Positions 7,989-16,368 of a stretch of DNA of 64,000 nucleotides are shown here, in pieces. The translations under genes were made by a program, and so were the position numbers. Position 1 is the stretch's first letter, and each line of letters begins with the position of its first letter. This DNA is from Acinetobacter chinensis (lineage in GTDB: Bacteria; Pseudomonadota; Gammaproteobacteria; Pseudomonadales; Moraxellaceae): the NCBI RefSeq assembly GCF_002165375.2, contig NZ_CP032134.1, positions 1,798,001-1,862,000 on the forward strand, read 5' to 3'. The notes below the pieces were generated by a model. That model was not told the DNA's origin, searched no databases, and saw nothing but the letters and a program-made list of their open reading frames with translations.

Positions 7989-8001
7989 GATCAGTTCCCT
8001 G

Positions 8002-8700
8002 TTATATCCATGTCAGTAGTTGAGGATTTTCTGCTTTTATAAAATGATGCTCATTGAGACTGAGTAACTGTGGTTCAGTGCCAACCAGACGCAATGTAGT
8101 CAGACTTGTATTGGCAATTGCCCAGTTCAGTGCAAAAGTTTTCTCAGGACTTAGCCCCAGAATCTGACCTGCTGCTACAGAAATCACGCCACCTGATGTA
8201 AATACAACAGCATAACGTGGTTTTTTTTTAGCCAGTTCAAGACAGAGCTGTTCCAAGGCATTTTCCACACGACCTTTAAATGATGGCCATGCTTCATCAT
8301 ATTCATGATGATATTCACCACCAGTCCAGCGTCCAATTGCAGACTCAAAAATCTTTGCAAGATATGCTCTTGGATTTGCTTCCTTTGCAACTTCCTGTTT
8401 CAGTAAGTGAGGTTCATTGAATTTCGGCTCATACAGGGAAAAAACCTGTTGATGGTTAAACTCATTCCATTCACTGTCAGTCACTACAGCTGCATCGGGA
8501 AAGCACTCAGCCAAAGCTATATCGGCAGTCTGCTGGTGTCTTTGCATGGAGCCTGCAACGACATAAGGCATTTCCTTTAAAATACTTTTAAAATACTGCC
8601 CAAGCACTTTTGCCTGTAACTCACCATTGGCGGAAAGTTTGTCATAACTCTCAGCACCAAATGATGCCTGACCATGCCGAACAAGATATATGGTGGTCAT
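8002..8700 (-). CDS. Histidine phosphatase family protein
   Basis: A 232-residue phosphatase with the N-terminal RHGQ catalytic motif (YLVRHGQASFG, His9), a second conserved Arg in GSMQRHQQTAD and a C-terminal VVFTSGGVIS segment where branch-1 enzymes carry the second catalytic His. That His is replaced here by Ser (TSGG instead of THGG), which could reduce activity or mark a divergent subgroup. The stop lies 13 bp upstream of the SDR start, and its own start overlaps the upstream kinase stop by 4 bp. The overlap suggests a tightly coupled operon. Confidence 0.82.
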   Translation of the reverse strand: MTTIYLVRHGQASFGAESYDKLSANGELQAKVLGQYFKSILKEMPYVVAGSMQRHQQTADIALAECFPDAAVVTDSEWNEFNHQQVFSLYEPKFNEPHLLKQEVAKEANPRAYLAKIFESAIGRWTGGEYHHEYDEAWPSFKGRVENALEQLCLELAKKKPRYAVVFTSGGVISVAAGQILGLSPEKTFALNWAIANTSLTTLRLVGTEPQLLSLNEHHFIKAENPQLLTWI

Positions 8701-9818
8701 TTTCCTAAAATTTCCTTAAATTTTTCTATATATTTCTGAGCAATGTCATTGGCTTCCAGTTTCTGCATACCAATCAGTTTCAGTGCACGGATATGTAAAG
8801 CATGAATGACAATCCAGAAATCTTTGAATGCCGGATTATCGGTCTGTTTATGATAATAACGGTAATAAATCTGCTGTGCGATTACAGCAAGACGGAAAAT
8901 TCCGAATACTTCATAGAAGCTCCAGTTTTCAGTCTGTAACCCCGTTTTTTCAAGATAATAATCAACCACTTCTTTACGGCTGAACATACCTTTTAAGTTG
9001 GTTGGCTGGCGACGGGTCGATTTGAAAATCTGATTGTCTGTATCTTCCACCCAGTAAGCCAGTGCAGAACCCAGATCCATCAATGGATCACCGATGGTTG
9101 CCATTTCCCAGTCCAGTACGCCAATCACTTCTGTCGGATTTTTCGGGTCAAGAATGACATTATCAAAACGCCAGTCATTATGAATAATACAGCTGGTCGA
9201 ATCTTCAGGAATATTGTCATTCAGCCATTTTCGGACATATTTAAATGAAGGAACATTGAGGGTATGTGCTTTTTCATAACGGGCATCCCAACCTTCAACC
9301 TGACGACGGCAGTAACCATCACCTTTACCAATTTTCTCAAGTTCAGTTCCCTGATATGGAACCTGATGCAGCTCAATCAGTTTATCAATGACATTGATAC
9401 AAAGTTTACGGACTTCAGCTTCGCCAAACTGCAGTTCAGGTGGTAATTTAGCACGTGGAATAATCCCTTCAATGCGCTTCATGACATAGAAATCGCAACC
9501 AATGACGGATTCGTCCTGGCACAGTCCAATCATTTCAGGTAAAACCGGATAGAACGGTGCAAGCAGTCGCTGAACATTGTATTCACGTGCCATATCATGT
9601 GCAGATTTTGCTTTCGTACCTTTTGGTGGACGACGTAAAATCAGATCGGCATTTTCATACTTCAAGCGATAAGTCCAGTTGGAAGCCCCGCCTGAATACT
9701 GTGTCACTTCGGCAGGTCCTGAAATTTCTGAACCATTTTCAATTAACCAGTTACTGACAGCACGTATATCCAGTTCTTCACCTTCACGAACTTTTCCACC
9801 AACATCTATAACTGACAT
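8697..9818 (-). CDS. APH-fold phosphotransferase (ACAD10/11-like kinase)
   Basis: A 373-residue aminoglycoside-phosphotransferase-fold kinase. YSGGASNWTYRLKYENADLILRRPP is the nucleotide-binding lobe with its Lys/Arg region, CIIHNDWRFDNVILDP is the catalytic loop and VIGVLDWEMATIGDPLMDLG supplies the metal-binding Asp. Bacterial genes of this type next to acyl-CoA dehydrogenases resemble the kinase domain of ACAD10/ACAD11, which phosphorylates 4-hydroxyacyl-CoAs so that the partner dehydrogenase can eliminate phosphate. The gene order here (dehydrogenase, kinase, phosphatase, SDR) supports a hydroxy-fatty-acid role by inference, not antibiotic resistance. Confidence 0.85.
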   Translation of the reverse strand: MSVIDVGGKVREGEELDIRAVSNWLIENGSEISGPAEVTQYSGGASNWTYRLKYENADLILRRPPKGTKAKSAHDMAREYNVQRLLAPFYPVLPEMIGLCQDESVIGCDFYVMKRIEGIIPRAKLPPELQFGEAEVRKLCINVIDKLIELHQVPYQGTELEKIGKGDGYCRRQVEGWDARYEKAHTLNVPSFKYVRKWLNDNIPEDSTSCIIHNDWRFDNVILDPKNPTEVIGVLDWEMATIGDPLMDLGSALAYWVEDTDNQIFKSTRRQPTNLKGMFSRKEVVDYYLEKTGLQTENWSFYEVFGIFRLAVIAQQIYYRYYHKQTDNPAFKDFWIVIHALHIRALKLIGMQKLEANDIAQKYIEKFKEILGK

Positions 9819-9927
9819 ATTTTTTCCCTGAATTTTCTGTGTCTTATATAACGTCTATAAAAAGATTATCCTGCATCCTGAATATTATCCAGTGATGCAG
9901 GGTAAATTTTATTGATCAGTCACTGAT

Positions 9928-11166
9928 TTATTTTTTACGTGAACCATATCCATGTTTTTTCAGTTCAAGTTTTGCGATCATGCCTTTATGTACTTCATCA
10001 GGACCATCAGCCAGTCTTAAACTGCGTGCCTGAGCAAAAAATCCTGTCAGTGGTGTATCTCTTGAAACACCCATACCGCCATGAATCTGAATCGCCATAT
10101 CCACCACTTTTTCCAGTACTGATGGTGCAACTACCTTAATCGCTGAAATTTCAGTCAAAGCAGCCATATTCCCCTGTGTATCCATCTTATAAGCAGCATA
10201 TAAAGTCAGTAAGCGTGCCTGATCAATGGCAACACGGGCTTCTGCTACACGTTCAAGATTGCCACCCAGTTTAATAATTTCCTTACCAAAAGCTGTACGG
10301 CTCATACCGCGACCAATCATCAGCTCTAAAGATTTTTCAGCAGCACCGATACAACGCATACAGTGGTGAATACGACCAGGTCCAAGGCGACCCTGAGCAA
10401 TTTCAAAGCCCTGTCCTGCACCACCGATAAAACTGGTTACAGGAACACGGACATTATCAAAGCTGATTTCGCCGTGTCCATGTGGTGCATCATAATCACC
10501 AAAAACCGGCAACATACGCTCTATCGTTACACCCTGTGCATCAACAGGGACCAGCACCATCGAATGCTGATGATGACGATCTTTGCTTTCATCAGGCGTG
10601 TGTGCCATAAAGATGATGATTTTCGCATTTGGGTCTCCCAGACCTGAAGACCACCACTTACGACCATTCAGCACAATTTCATCGCCATCCACAACGGCTG
10701 TAGCCTGCATATTGGTCGCATCACTTGATGCAACAGCAGGTTCAGTCATACAGAATACAGAACGGATTTTTCCTTCAAGTAAAGGTTTCAGCCATTGTTC
10801 TTTTTGTGCTTCAGAGCCATAACGCCACAGGACTTCCATGTTTCCACTGTCAGGTGCATTACAGTTAAATACAGTCGGTGCAATCAGACTGCGACCGGAA
10901 AGTTCTGCAATATGTGCGTATTCCTGAACAGATAAGCCCTGACCGAGTTCAGCATCGGGTAAAAACATATTCCATAGACCCGCGTCTTTTGCCTTTTTCT
11001 TCAGGACTTCAAGCTGAGCTGGCCACTGCCATTTTGTCCAGTCCCCACCCTGATTCAGATGATGGACTTCATTCCAGAACTCCGTTTCTACAGGTTCAAT
11101 TTCATTTTTAATAAAAGCTTTGGTGCGTTCTACAAAATCCTGCGCACGTGCTGATAATTCAAACAT
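9928..11166 (-). CDS. Acyl-CoA dehydrogenase
   Basis: A 412-residue flavin-dependent dehydrogenase with a normal ACAD layout: N-terminal helical domain (1-130), a middle beta domain containing CMTEPAVASSDATNMQ and GRKWWSSG, and a C-terminal helical domain ending with QIHGGMGVSRDTPLTGFFAQARSLRLADGPDEVHKGMIAK. The VASSDATN flavin/substrate loop and the GPDEVH tail match the ACAD10/11 branch. It would introduce a C2-C3 double bond or take part in hydroxyacyl-CoA conversion with the kinase gene 109 bp downstream. It is the first gene of the cluster and diverges from the LysR gene. Confidence 0.9.
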   Translation of the reverse strand: MFELSARAQDFVERTKAFIKNEIEPVETEFWNEVHHLNQGGDWTKWQWPAQLEVLKKKAKDAGLWNMFLPDAELGQGLSVQEYAHIAELSGRSLIAPTVFNCNAPDSGNMEVLWRYGSEAQKEQWLKPLLEGKIRSVFCMTEPAVASSDATNMQATAVVDGDEIVLNGRKWWSSGLGDPNAKIIIFMAHTPDESKDRHHQHSMVLVPVDAQGVTIERMLPVFGDYDAPHGHGEISFDNVRVPVTSFIGGAGQGFEIAQGRLGPGRIHHCMRCIGAAEKSLELMIGRGMSRTAFGKEIIKLGGNLERVAEARVAIDQARLLTLYAAYKMDTQGNMAALTEISAIKVVAPSVLEKVVDMAIQIHGGMGVSRDTPLTGFFAQARSLRLADGPDEVHKGMIAKLELKKHGYGSRKK

Positions 11167-11293
11167 ATTCAGATCCTTTGGATGGATATTTCATGAAATC
11201 CGTGAGCCACTCGAAAGTAATTATTTATGGAGGCTTTACAACACAGTACCCATAAAACTATTATGAATAAAATGATTTAATTTTATTAATCAC

Positions 11294-11310
11294 TATGAAT
11301 GATATTCATA
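11294..11310. promoter_or_regulatory. Candidate LysR operator palindrome
   Basis: TATGAAT-GAT-ATTCATA is a perfect inverted repeat with 7-bp arms in the 128-bp divergent spacer. It fits the T-N11-A type of LysR recognition site. It overlaps the first possible ATG of the LysR gene, which makes the ATG at 11328 the more likely translation start. Confidence 0.45.
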
Positions 11311-12212
11311 ATAAAACCCGTATAGATATGTCAGTTTTCCACCATATTGATATTAATTTATACCCACTTTTTATTGCTGTTTATGAACAGAAAAGTATTT
11401 CTCAGGCTGCACATATGCTGTATATCACTCAGTCTGCTGCAAGCCATGCTCTACAGCGTCTGCGTATACATTTGCAGGATGACTTATTTGTCAGAGCGGG
11501 TACCCGAATGCTTCCCACACCGTTTGCAGAACAGATTTATCTGCCGGTCAAAAACGCACTCTACGCCATACAGAATATTTCAAGGCAGAAACAGCAGTTT
11601 GATCCTTTGGTGATTAAAACCCTGAAAATTGCAGTTCATGATGAAATTGAACCGATTATTTTTCCTAAAATCATTCAGCACTTTCAGGCAATCAATCCAG
11701 ATATTCAGTTTCTGAGTTCCAAAGTTGACCGTAAAAACGCGGTTGCAGACTTAGCATCACAACAGATTGATTTTATTATTGATCTTGAGCAAAGCTATGG
11801 TGAAAAAGTTCAGTATCACAATCTGGTTCAGGACCATTTTGTGATCTGTACACATCATGAGTCCATTGATACAGCTTCATATCTGAGCGCACCACACATT
11901 GGCGTTTCTTCCAGACGTACAGGCACCCTGCTGGAAGATATGTATCTTCAGAAAAATAAGCTGACACGTCAGATATTTTTACGCTGTCAGCATTACTCCA
12001 CCGCTTTACAGGTACTGGAACAGTACCCTTCAGCCATGCTGACGATCCCTCAGGGCATCCTGGATAATTTGCAGATGTCCAGTCGGATTCAGGTTTTTGA
12101 ACATCCTGTGAATATCCCTGTTTTAAATATGGGAATTTACTGGCATAAGGATATTCAAGAGAATTCCAGACATCAGTTTTTAAGAGAAGAAATTATTAAA
12201 ATTTTTGCTTAG
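11295..12212 (+). CDS. LysR-family transcriptional regulator
   Basis: A 305-residue LysR regulator. The winged helix-turn-helix lies at about residues 20-75 (LFIAVYEQKSISQAAHMLYITQSAASHALQRLRIHLQDDLFVR), followed by a periplasmic-binding-like effector domain. The first methionine overlaps a candidate operator, and the MSVFHH methionine at 11328 is equally placed relative to the HTH. It is divergent from the acyl-CoA dehydrogenase operon and probably controls it in response to a fatty-acid-related ligand; that regulatory link is inferred from position. Confidence 0.88.
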   Translation: MNDIHNKTRIDMSVFHHIDINLYPLFIAVYEQKSISQAAHMLYITQSAASHALQRLRIHLQDDLFVRAGTRMLPTPFAEQIYLPVKNALYAIQNISRQKQQFDPLVIKTLKIAVHDEIEPIIFPKIIQHFQAINPDIQFLSSKVDRKNAVADLASQQIDFIIDLEQSYGEKVQYHNLVQDHFVICTHHESIDTASYLSAPHIGVSSRRTGTLLEDMYLQKNKLTRQIFLRCQHYSTALQVLEQYPSAMLTIPQGILDNLQMSSRIQVFEHPVNIPVLNMGIYWHKDIQENSRHQFLREEIIKIFA

Positions 12213-12218
12213 GCTATT

Positions 12219-12524
12219 TTACTGCTGATTTTCTTCAGTAATTTCTTCAAGGATTTCACCATGTTTGAAATGCCATTGCTTTTGATATGCAGATACAAAA
12301 CTTGCAATGAAAATCGGTGCGGAATCAATCGGGCTTTTTCTTGCAAAATAACCATTTTCCACCGCCCAGTCATAGCTTGAGACATCCAGTGGATACTCAA
12401 TTACCATACCACTGAGATAATATTTCTGAATCCAGTCACACATGGATTCAAAACTGGAAAAAACAGCGGAAGTCAGCGCAGCATTTTCTGCTTTAAAAAT
12501 AAAAATTGAATTATGACTGTTCAT
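12219..12524 (-). CDS. Small uncharacterised soluble protein
   Basis: A 101-residue protein, convergent with the LysR gene. It has FIFKAENAALTSAVFSSFESMCDWIQKYYLSGMVIEYPLDVSSYDWAVENGYF followed by a charged C-terminus (EILEEITEENQQ). No signal peptide or membrane segment is present. The composition (several W, D-W-A-V-E-N-G-Y-F) is that of a real small globular domain and the reading frame uses normal codons. I do not recognise a functional family. Confidence 0.65.
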   Translation of the reverse strand: MNSHNSIFIFKAENAALTSAVFSSFESMCDWIQKYYLSGMVIEYPLDVSSYDWAVENGYFARKSPIDSAPIFIASFVSAYQKQWHFKHGEILEEITEENQQ

Positions 12525-12653
12525 TTCACGTACCTGATTTTTATTCTGGTGAATATTTAATCATTTTAATTAAAAATATAAATCAGTTTTGTTTGAATTG
12601 TGTCACACAAATTAAATATTAAATTGATGAATACCTCAATTTAAGCCAATCCT

Positions 12654-14126
12654 CTACTTTGTATTTACGCGTTTGATTTCAGCAGAAATCATCTGGGTCA
12701 ACTCAAGCATACAGGCCTTGATCTCCGTATCATTCAACGCACTGAACCCAAGAACAAAGCCATATTCAGGATCATTTTCATAAAACTGACTCAAATGTGT
12801 TATGGCAATGCCTTTCAGCTCTGCCCCTTTGACCAGTGCGTCTTCCAGCTTTTCTGCCAGTTTCAGGTTTTTGAAATAACAGGCGATCTGCATAGAAGGA
12901 TGATGCTCTTTCAGCTCACAATAAAATGCAAGATACTGATTAAAATAATGAATAAATGCCTGATAACGTTTCAGATATATCTGCTGCATTTTATGCAGGT
13001 ACACTGCATATTCACCATTTTTCATGAAATGAGCCAGCTGTACCTGTATATGCTGAGATGGCGCACTGCCATCAATATAGTTGCGGTAACGCTTGAACGG
13101 TTCAACCAGTCTTTCAGGTAAAATCAGATAAGACAGGCGTAATCCAGGTAATAGATATTTACTGAAAGAACCGATATAAACTGTACGCTGATAATGATCA
13201 GAAGCAAAAACAGCTTTATTTTTTTCTTTTTTCAGCATAAATGCATCGTAATCATCTTCAATGATGTATGCATTTTTCTTTTCAGCGAATTCTATAATCT
13301 GTCTTTTGCGCTGTTCACTCATCTGAATCCCAGAAGGATACTGACAGGAAGGCGTCACATAAACCGCCCTGATATTTTCGAGTTGTTCTGCATCCTGAAT
13401 TTTCAGACCTTCGGCATCCAGTCCTATACATTTCAGACTCATATGCATATGTTTAAACAGATGATAGGCATTTGAATAATACGGATGTTCCAGTATCACC
13501 TGACTGTTTTCTGGTAAAAGTACCCTGCCACATAAATACATTGCCTGTTGGGTACTATTCACAATCAGCACCTGTTCTGGACTGACCTGTGTGTGACGGT
13601 GTAAGTTGACCAGCTGGGCAATCTGTTCGCGTAACAGCTCATTTCCGGCACTGTTGTCTTTCATATAAATACTGAGACCGGCACTGTAGAGCACCTGTTT
13701 TTCAGTTTCATACCACTTTTTAAAAGGGAAATTCCGAATTTCAGGGATACCATCGGCAAAGAAATTCAGATTCTGATCAAAGAACAGATCTTCCAGTTGC
13801 TGGCTTTCGGGTGCCAGGTCGTATTGCATATTTTGTGCAGACTGCCTGTACTGCCCCGATTTTGCATAAACAAAGCTACCTTTGCCTTTGATGCGGTATA
13901 AAATGCCTTCATCTTCAAGTTGTGTATAAACTTTCTCAACAGTATCTCTGGAAACCCCAAAACTTTCAGAAAGAAATCGGGAGGATGGACATTTAAAATC
14001 ATTTGTATTCTGAATACTTAAAACCAGTGACTTAAGGGACTGATAAAATTTTACTTTTAGCCGGGCATCGTTATTTTTTTCAAGATTATGCCTTAACAGC
14101 TCCATAAACTCTTTTTGATTCATCAT
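12654..14126 (-). CDS. MocR/PdxR-family regulator (GntR HTH plus aminotransferase domain)
   Basis: A 490-residue fusion regulator. Residues about 20-85 are a GntR-type winged helix (LSESFGVSRDTVEKVYTQLEDEGILYRIKGKGSFVY). The rest is a fold-type I aminotransferase domain with VTPSCQYPSGIQMS and the PLP Schiff-base lysine in YIGSFSKYLLPGLRLSYLI, preceded by IIEDDYDAFM. MocR proteins bind DNA and respond to PLP or an amino compound. PdxR, GabR and TauR are relatives, but no adjacent target gene betrays which pathway this one controls. The downstream neighbour at 14241 is in the same orientation and of unknown role. Confidence 0.88.
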   Translation of the reverse strand: MMNQKEFMELLRHNLEKNNDARLKVKFYQSLKSLVLSIQNTNDFKCPSSRFLSESFGVSRDTVEKVYTQLEDEGILYRIKGKGSFVYAKSGQYRQSAQNMQYDLAPESQQLEDLFFDQNLNFFADGIPEIRNFPFKKWYETEKQVLYSAGLSIYMKDNSAGNELLREQIAQLVNLHRHTQVSPEQVLIVNSTQQAMYLCGRVLLPENSQVILEHPYYSNAYHLFKHMHMSLKCIGLDAEGLKIQDAEQLENIRAVYVTPSCQYPSGIQMSEQRKRQIIEFAEKKNAYIIEDDYDAFMLKKEKNKAVFASDHYQRTVYIGSFSKYLLPGLRLSYLILPERLVEPFKRYRNYIDGSAPSQHIQVQLAHFMKNGEYAVYLHKMQQIYLKRYQAFIHYFNQYLAFYCELKEHHPSMQIACYFKNLKLAEKLEDALVKGAELKGIAITHLSQFYENDPEYGFVLGFSALNDTEIKACMLELTQMISAEIKRVNTK

Positions 14127-14240
14127 TAGCCTGCTATCAGTAAAAATCCACGCGATCAGTTCATCTACATTCAGCTTTCAGTTGCGACAGCTGTTCAGAA
14201 TCCTAAAGAAACTTATTGCATTTTAAATGCAAATGCTGGG

Positions 14241-15047
14241 TCAGGCATTTAGCCGCTGCGTTGAATTGTGCTGTTTAAAAACAGTTTCTGTAAATTCACC
14301 AAAGACAGAAAATTTTTCAAATAAATGTTCACTGTACATCAGGTCATCCACCAGTCTTTCAGCATCTTTGAGACTGATATTCAGGTGCTGACTGACCAGT
14401 GGAGCATTGTCCTTACAGATATATTCGCAGATACTGGCTGTTTCGGTATTTTTTCTTTTCCATAACAGTTTTGCAAAATCAATCTGATCAGACTCGATAC
14501 CACATTTCTGTTCCCCTACAACGATCGTATTCAGTCTGATATTCAACTGTTGTAGCTGCTGTGTCAGCTCTTCATGAGCTATCCAGGAGCTGATCCAGTC
14601 AATATGATGACAATATGGATCAAGTAATGCTTTTAAAAATGCATAGAACTGAAACTGATTTTCCTCAACCAGCTCCAGACTGATATTCATTTCAGACAGT
14701 GATAAACTGTGCTGAAGTTCGAGTGCTTCCAGTCGAAAATAGTGCGCAAAAACCTGTTCGGTCAATGGCATTCTTGAGGTGATATAGACTGTTTTAAAAT
14801 TTAAAACGGAGTAAATGAAAGGAGTGAATAAAAAGCTTAGGCTATTTTGAGCACCTGTATTCTGAATCACATAAATATGCTTTTCAGTCTGCTCTCTACG
14901 TTTCGTATGATTCTGCGCCAGCTGCTCCTGATATTGTTGTTCATTTTCAAAACCCAGCAGATTGAGTGCTTTCAGTGCCTCTGACTCTGCCACATCCAAT
15001 GATTCCTGCAATAAACTGAATACAGAACTGATGCTTTCCAACTTCAT
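14241..15047 (-). CDS. Uncharacterised 268-residue protein
   Basis: No recognised domain. The sequence is rich in Leu, Gln and Glu with many predicted helices. It has a central segment (SLSFLFTPFIYSVLNFKTVYITSRMPLTEQVFAHYFRLEALELQHSL) that is hydrophobic but not a clear membrane helix, and a C-terminal winged-helix-like part (ASICEYICKDNAPLVSQHLNISLKDAERLVDDLMYSEHLFEKFSVFGEF) that could bind nucleic acid. It lies between the bd oxidase operon and the MocR gene, in the same orientation, and is isolated from the oxidase genes by a strong terminator. Confidence 0.7.
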   Translation of the reverse strand: MKLESISSVFSLLQESLDVAESEALKALNLLGFENEQQYQEQLAQNHTKRREQTEKHIYVIQNTGAQNSLSFLFTPFIYSVLNFKTVYITSRMPLTEQVFAHYFRLEALELQHSLSLSEMNISLELVEENQFQFYAFLKALLDPYCHHIDWISSWIAHEELTQQLQQLNIRLNTIVVGEQKCGIESDQIDFAKLLWKRKNTETASICEYICKDNAPLVSQHLNISLKDAERLVDDLMYSEHLFEKFSVFGEFTETVFKQHNSTQRLNA

Positions 15048-15125
15048 GCCTTACCCGTAATATCGAACACTTTTCTAACAGCCACTATAACGAGGTTATT
15101 CATATTAATGGTCTGCTGGATATAA

Positions 15126-15157
15126 AAAAAGTGGTCTGATTCATCAGACCACTTTTT
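15126..15157. terminator. Bidirectional rho-independent terminator
   Basis: AGTGGTCTGATTCATCAGACCACT forms a 10-bp stem with A and T runs on either side. It terminates the cioAB operon on the minus strand, 35 bp after the DUF2474 stop. Confidence 0.85.
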
Positions 15158-15191
15158 CAGTGAATAAAATCAGGCTGAGAATATCAGAAAA

Positions 15192-15311
15192 CTAATATGC
15201 CAGCTGAATCAACATTCTGAACAAGCCTGCAATCACTGCAAGCGCCAGAAATCCACCCAGCCATAACACAATGAACCACTGAGTCTCAGACAGTTTTTGT
15301 GAAAGTTTCAT
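15192..15311 (-). CDS. DUF2474-like small membrane subunit of the bd oxidase
   Basis: A 39-residue single-pass membrane peptide beginning MKLSQKLSETQWF and containing one membrane helix (IVLWLGGFLALAVIAGLF), then RMLIQLAY. Length, the W-F-x-x-L-W start of the helix and the position right after cydB match DUF2474 peptides, the counterpart of CydX in cyanide-insensitive oxidases. It lies 52 bp downstream of the cioB stop and before the operon terminator. It probably stabilises the oxidase in the inner membrane. Small size makes homology-only annotation weak, but context is strong. Confidence 0.8.
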   Translation of the reverse strand: MKLSQKLSETQWFIVLWLGGFLALAVIAGLFRMLIQLAY

Positions 15312-15363
15312 TTGCCTATTCCTCTCAATCTCATAATGATACGATGCTGATCACAGCCATATC

Positions 15364-16368
15364 TCAATGGTAGCCCTCATCACCCACACGGACTTTGTCA
15401 CGGAATACCCAGTAGGAAAGTCCTGTATAGATCAGAATAATCGGAATCAGGATCAAAGCACCGATCAAAGCAAATAACTGACTGCTTTCTGGAGCTGCTG
15501 CATCCCAGATGGTAATGGATGGCGGGATAACATAAGGCCATAAACTGATCATAAAACCTGTATATGCCAGAAATACCAAAGCAAGTGTATAAATGAACGG
15601 GCTCAGTTCTTTACGTTGCTTGCAGGCACGTAAAATCAGCAATGTAAATACAACCACCAGTACAGGTACAGGACTGAAATACATCAGTTGAGGCTGACTG
15701 AACCATCGGGCTGCTATTTCAGGATGTGCCATTGGTGTATAAATACTCACGGCGCCAAAAATGACAAATAATGCAATGATCAGTTTAGGCATCAGACTGT
15801 ACATTTTATTCTGAAGATCCAGTTCAGTTTTAAAGATTAACCAGCCACAACCGAGTGCTGCATAAAGCACAACCACACCAATTCCAGTAAATACTGAAAA
15901 TGGAGTCAGCCAGTCCAGTCCACCACCTGCATACATGTTATTGCTTACTTTTATGCCCTGAATATATGCCCCAAGAATCATTCCCTGGAAAAAACTCGCC
16001 AGTATAGAACCACCAATAAAGGCTTTGTCCCACAGATGTTTCGTTCTGTTGGCTTTAAAACGAAATTCAAAAGCCACGCCACGGAATATCAGTGCAACCA
16101 CCATTAAAATAATCGGCAGATACAGTGCGGACAACACCGTTGCATATACCAGCGGAAATGCGGCATACAGAGCTGCGCCGCCAAGTACCATCCAGGTTTC
16201 ATTACCGTCCCAGACAGGTGCAACCGTATTCATCATTACATCACGCTCCTGTTGCCCCTGAATAAAGGGAAACAGAATACCGATACCCAGATCAAAGCCA
16301 TCGAGCACGACATAAATAAAAACACCAATGGCAATAATAACAATCCAGATTAAAGATAAATCAATCAT
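15364..16368 (-). CDS. cioB: Cyanide-insensitive ubiquinol oxidase subunit II
   Basis: A 334-residue integral membrane protein of the CydB family. It opens with LIWIVIIAIGVFIYVVLDGFDLGIGILFPF, the signature first helix, and WDGNETWMVLGGAALYAAFPLVYA follows. About eight membrane helices are visible. With CioA it forms the quinol:O2 oxidoreductase of the inner membrane. The start codon overlaps the cioA stop by one base (TAATG), so translation is coupled. Length equals that of Pseudomonas CioB. Confidence 0.92.
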   Translation of the reverse strand: MIDLSLIWIVIIAIGVFIYVVLDGFDLGIGILFPFIQGQQERDVMMNTVAPVWDGNETWMVLGGAALYAAFPLVYATVLSALYLPIILMVVALIFRGVAFEFRFKANRTKHLWDKAFIGGSILASFFQGMILGAYIQGIKVSNNMYAGGGLDWLTPFSVFTGIGVVVLYAALGCGWLIFKTELDLQNKMYSLMPKLIIALFVIFGAVSIYTPMAHPEIAARWFSQPQLMYFSPVPVLVVVFTLLILRACKQRKELSPFIYTLALVFLAYTGFMISLWPYVIPPSITIWDAAAPESSQLFALIGALILIPIILIYTGLSYWVFRDKVRVGDEGYH

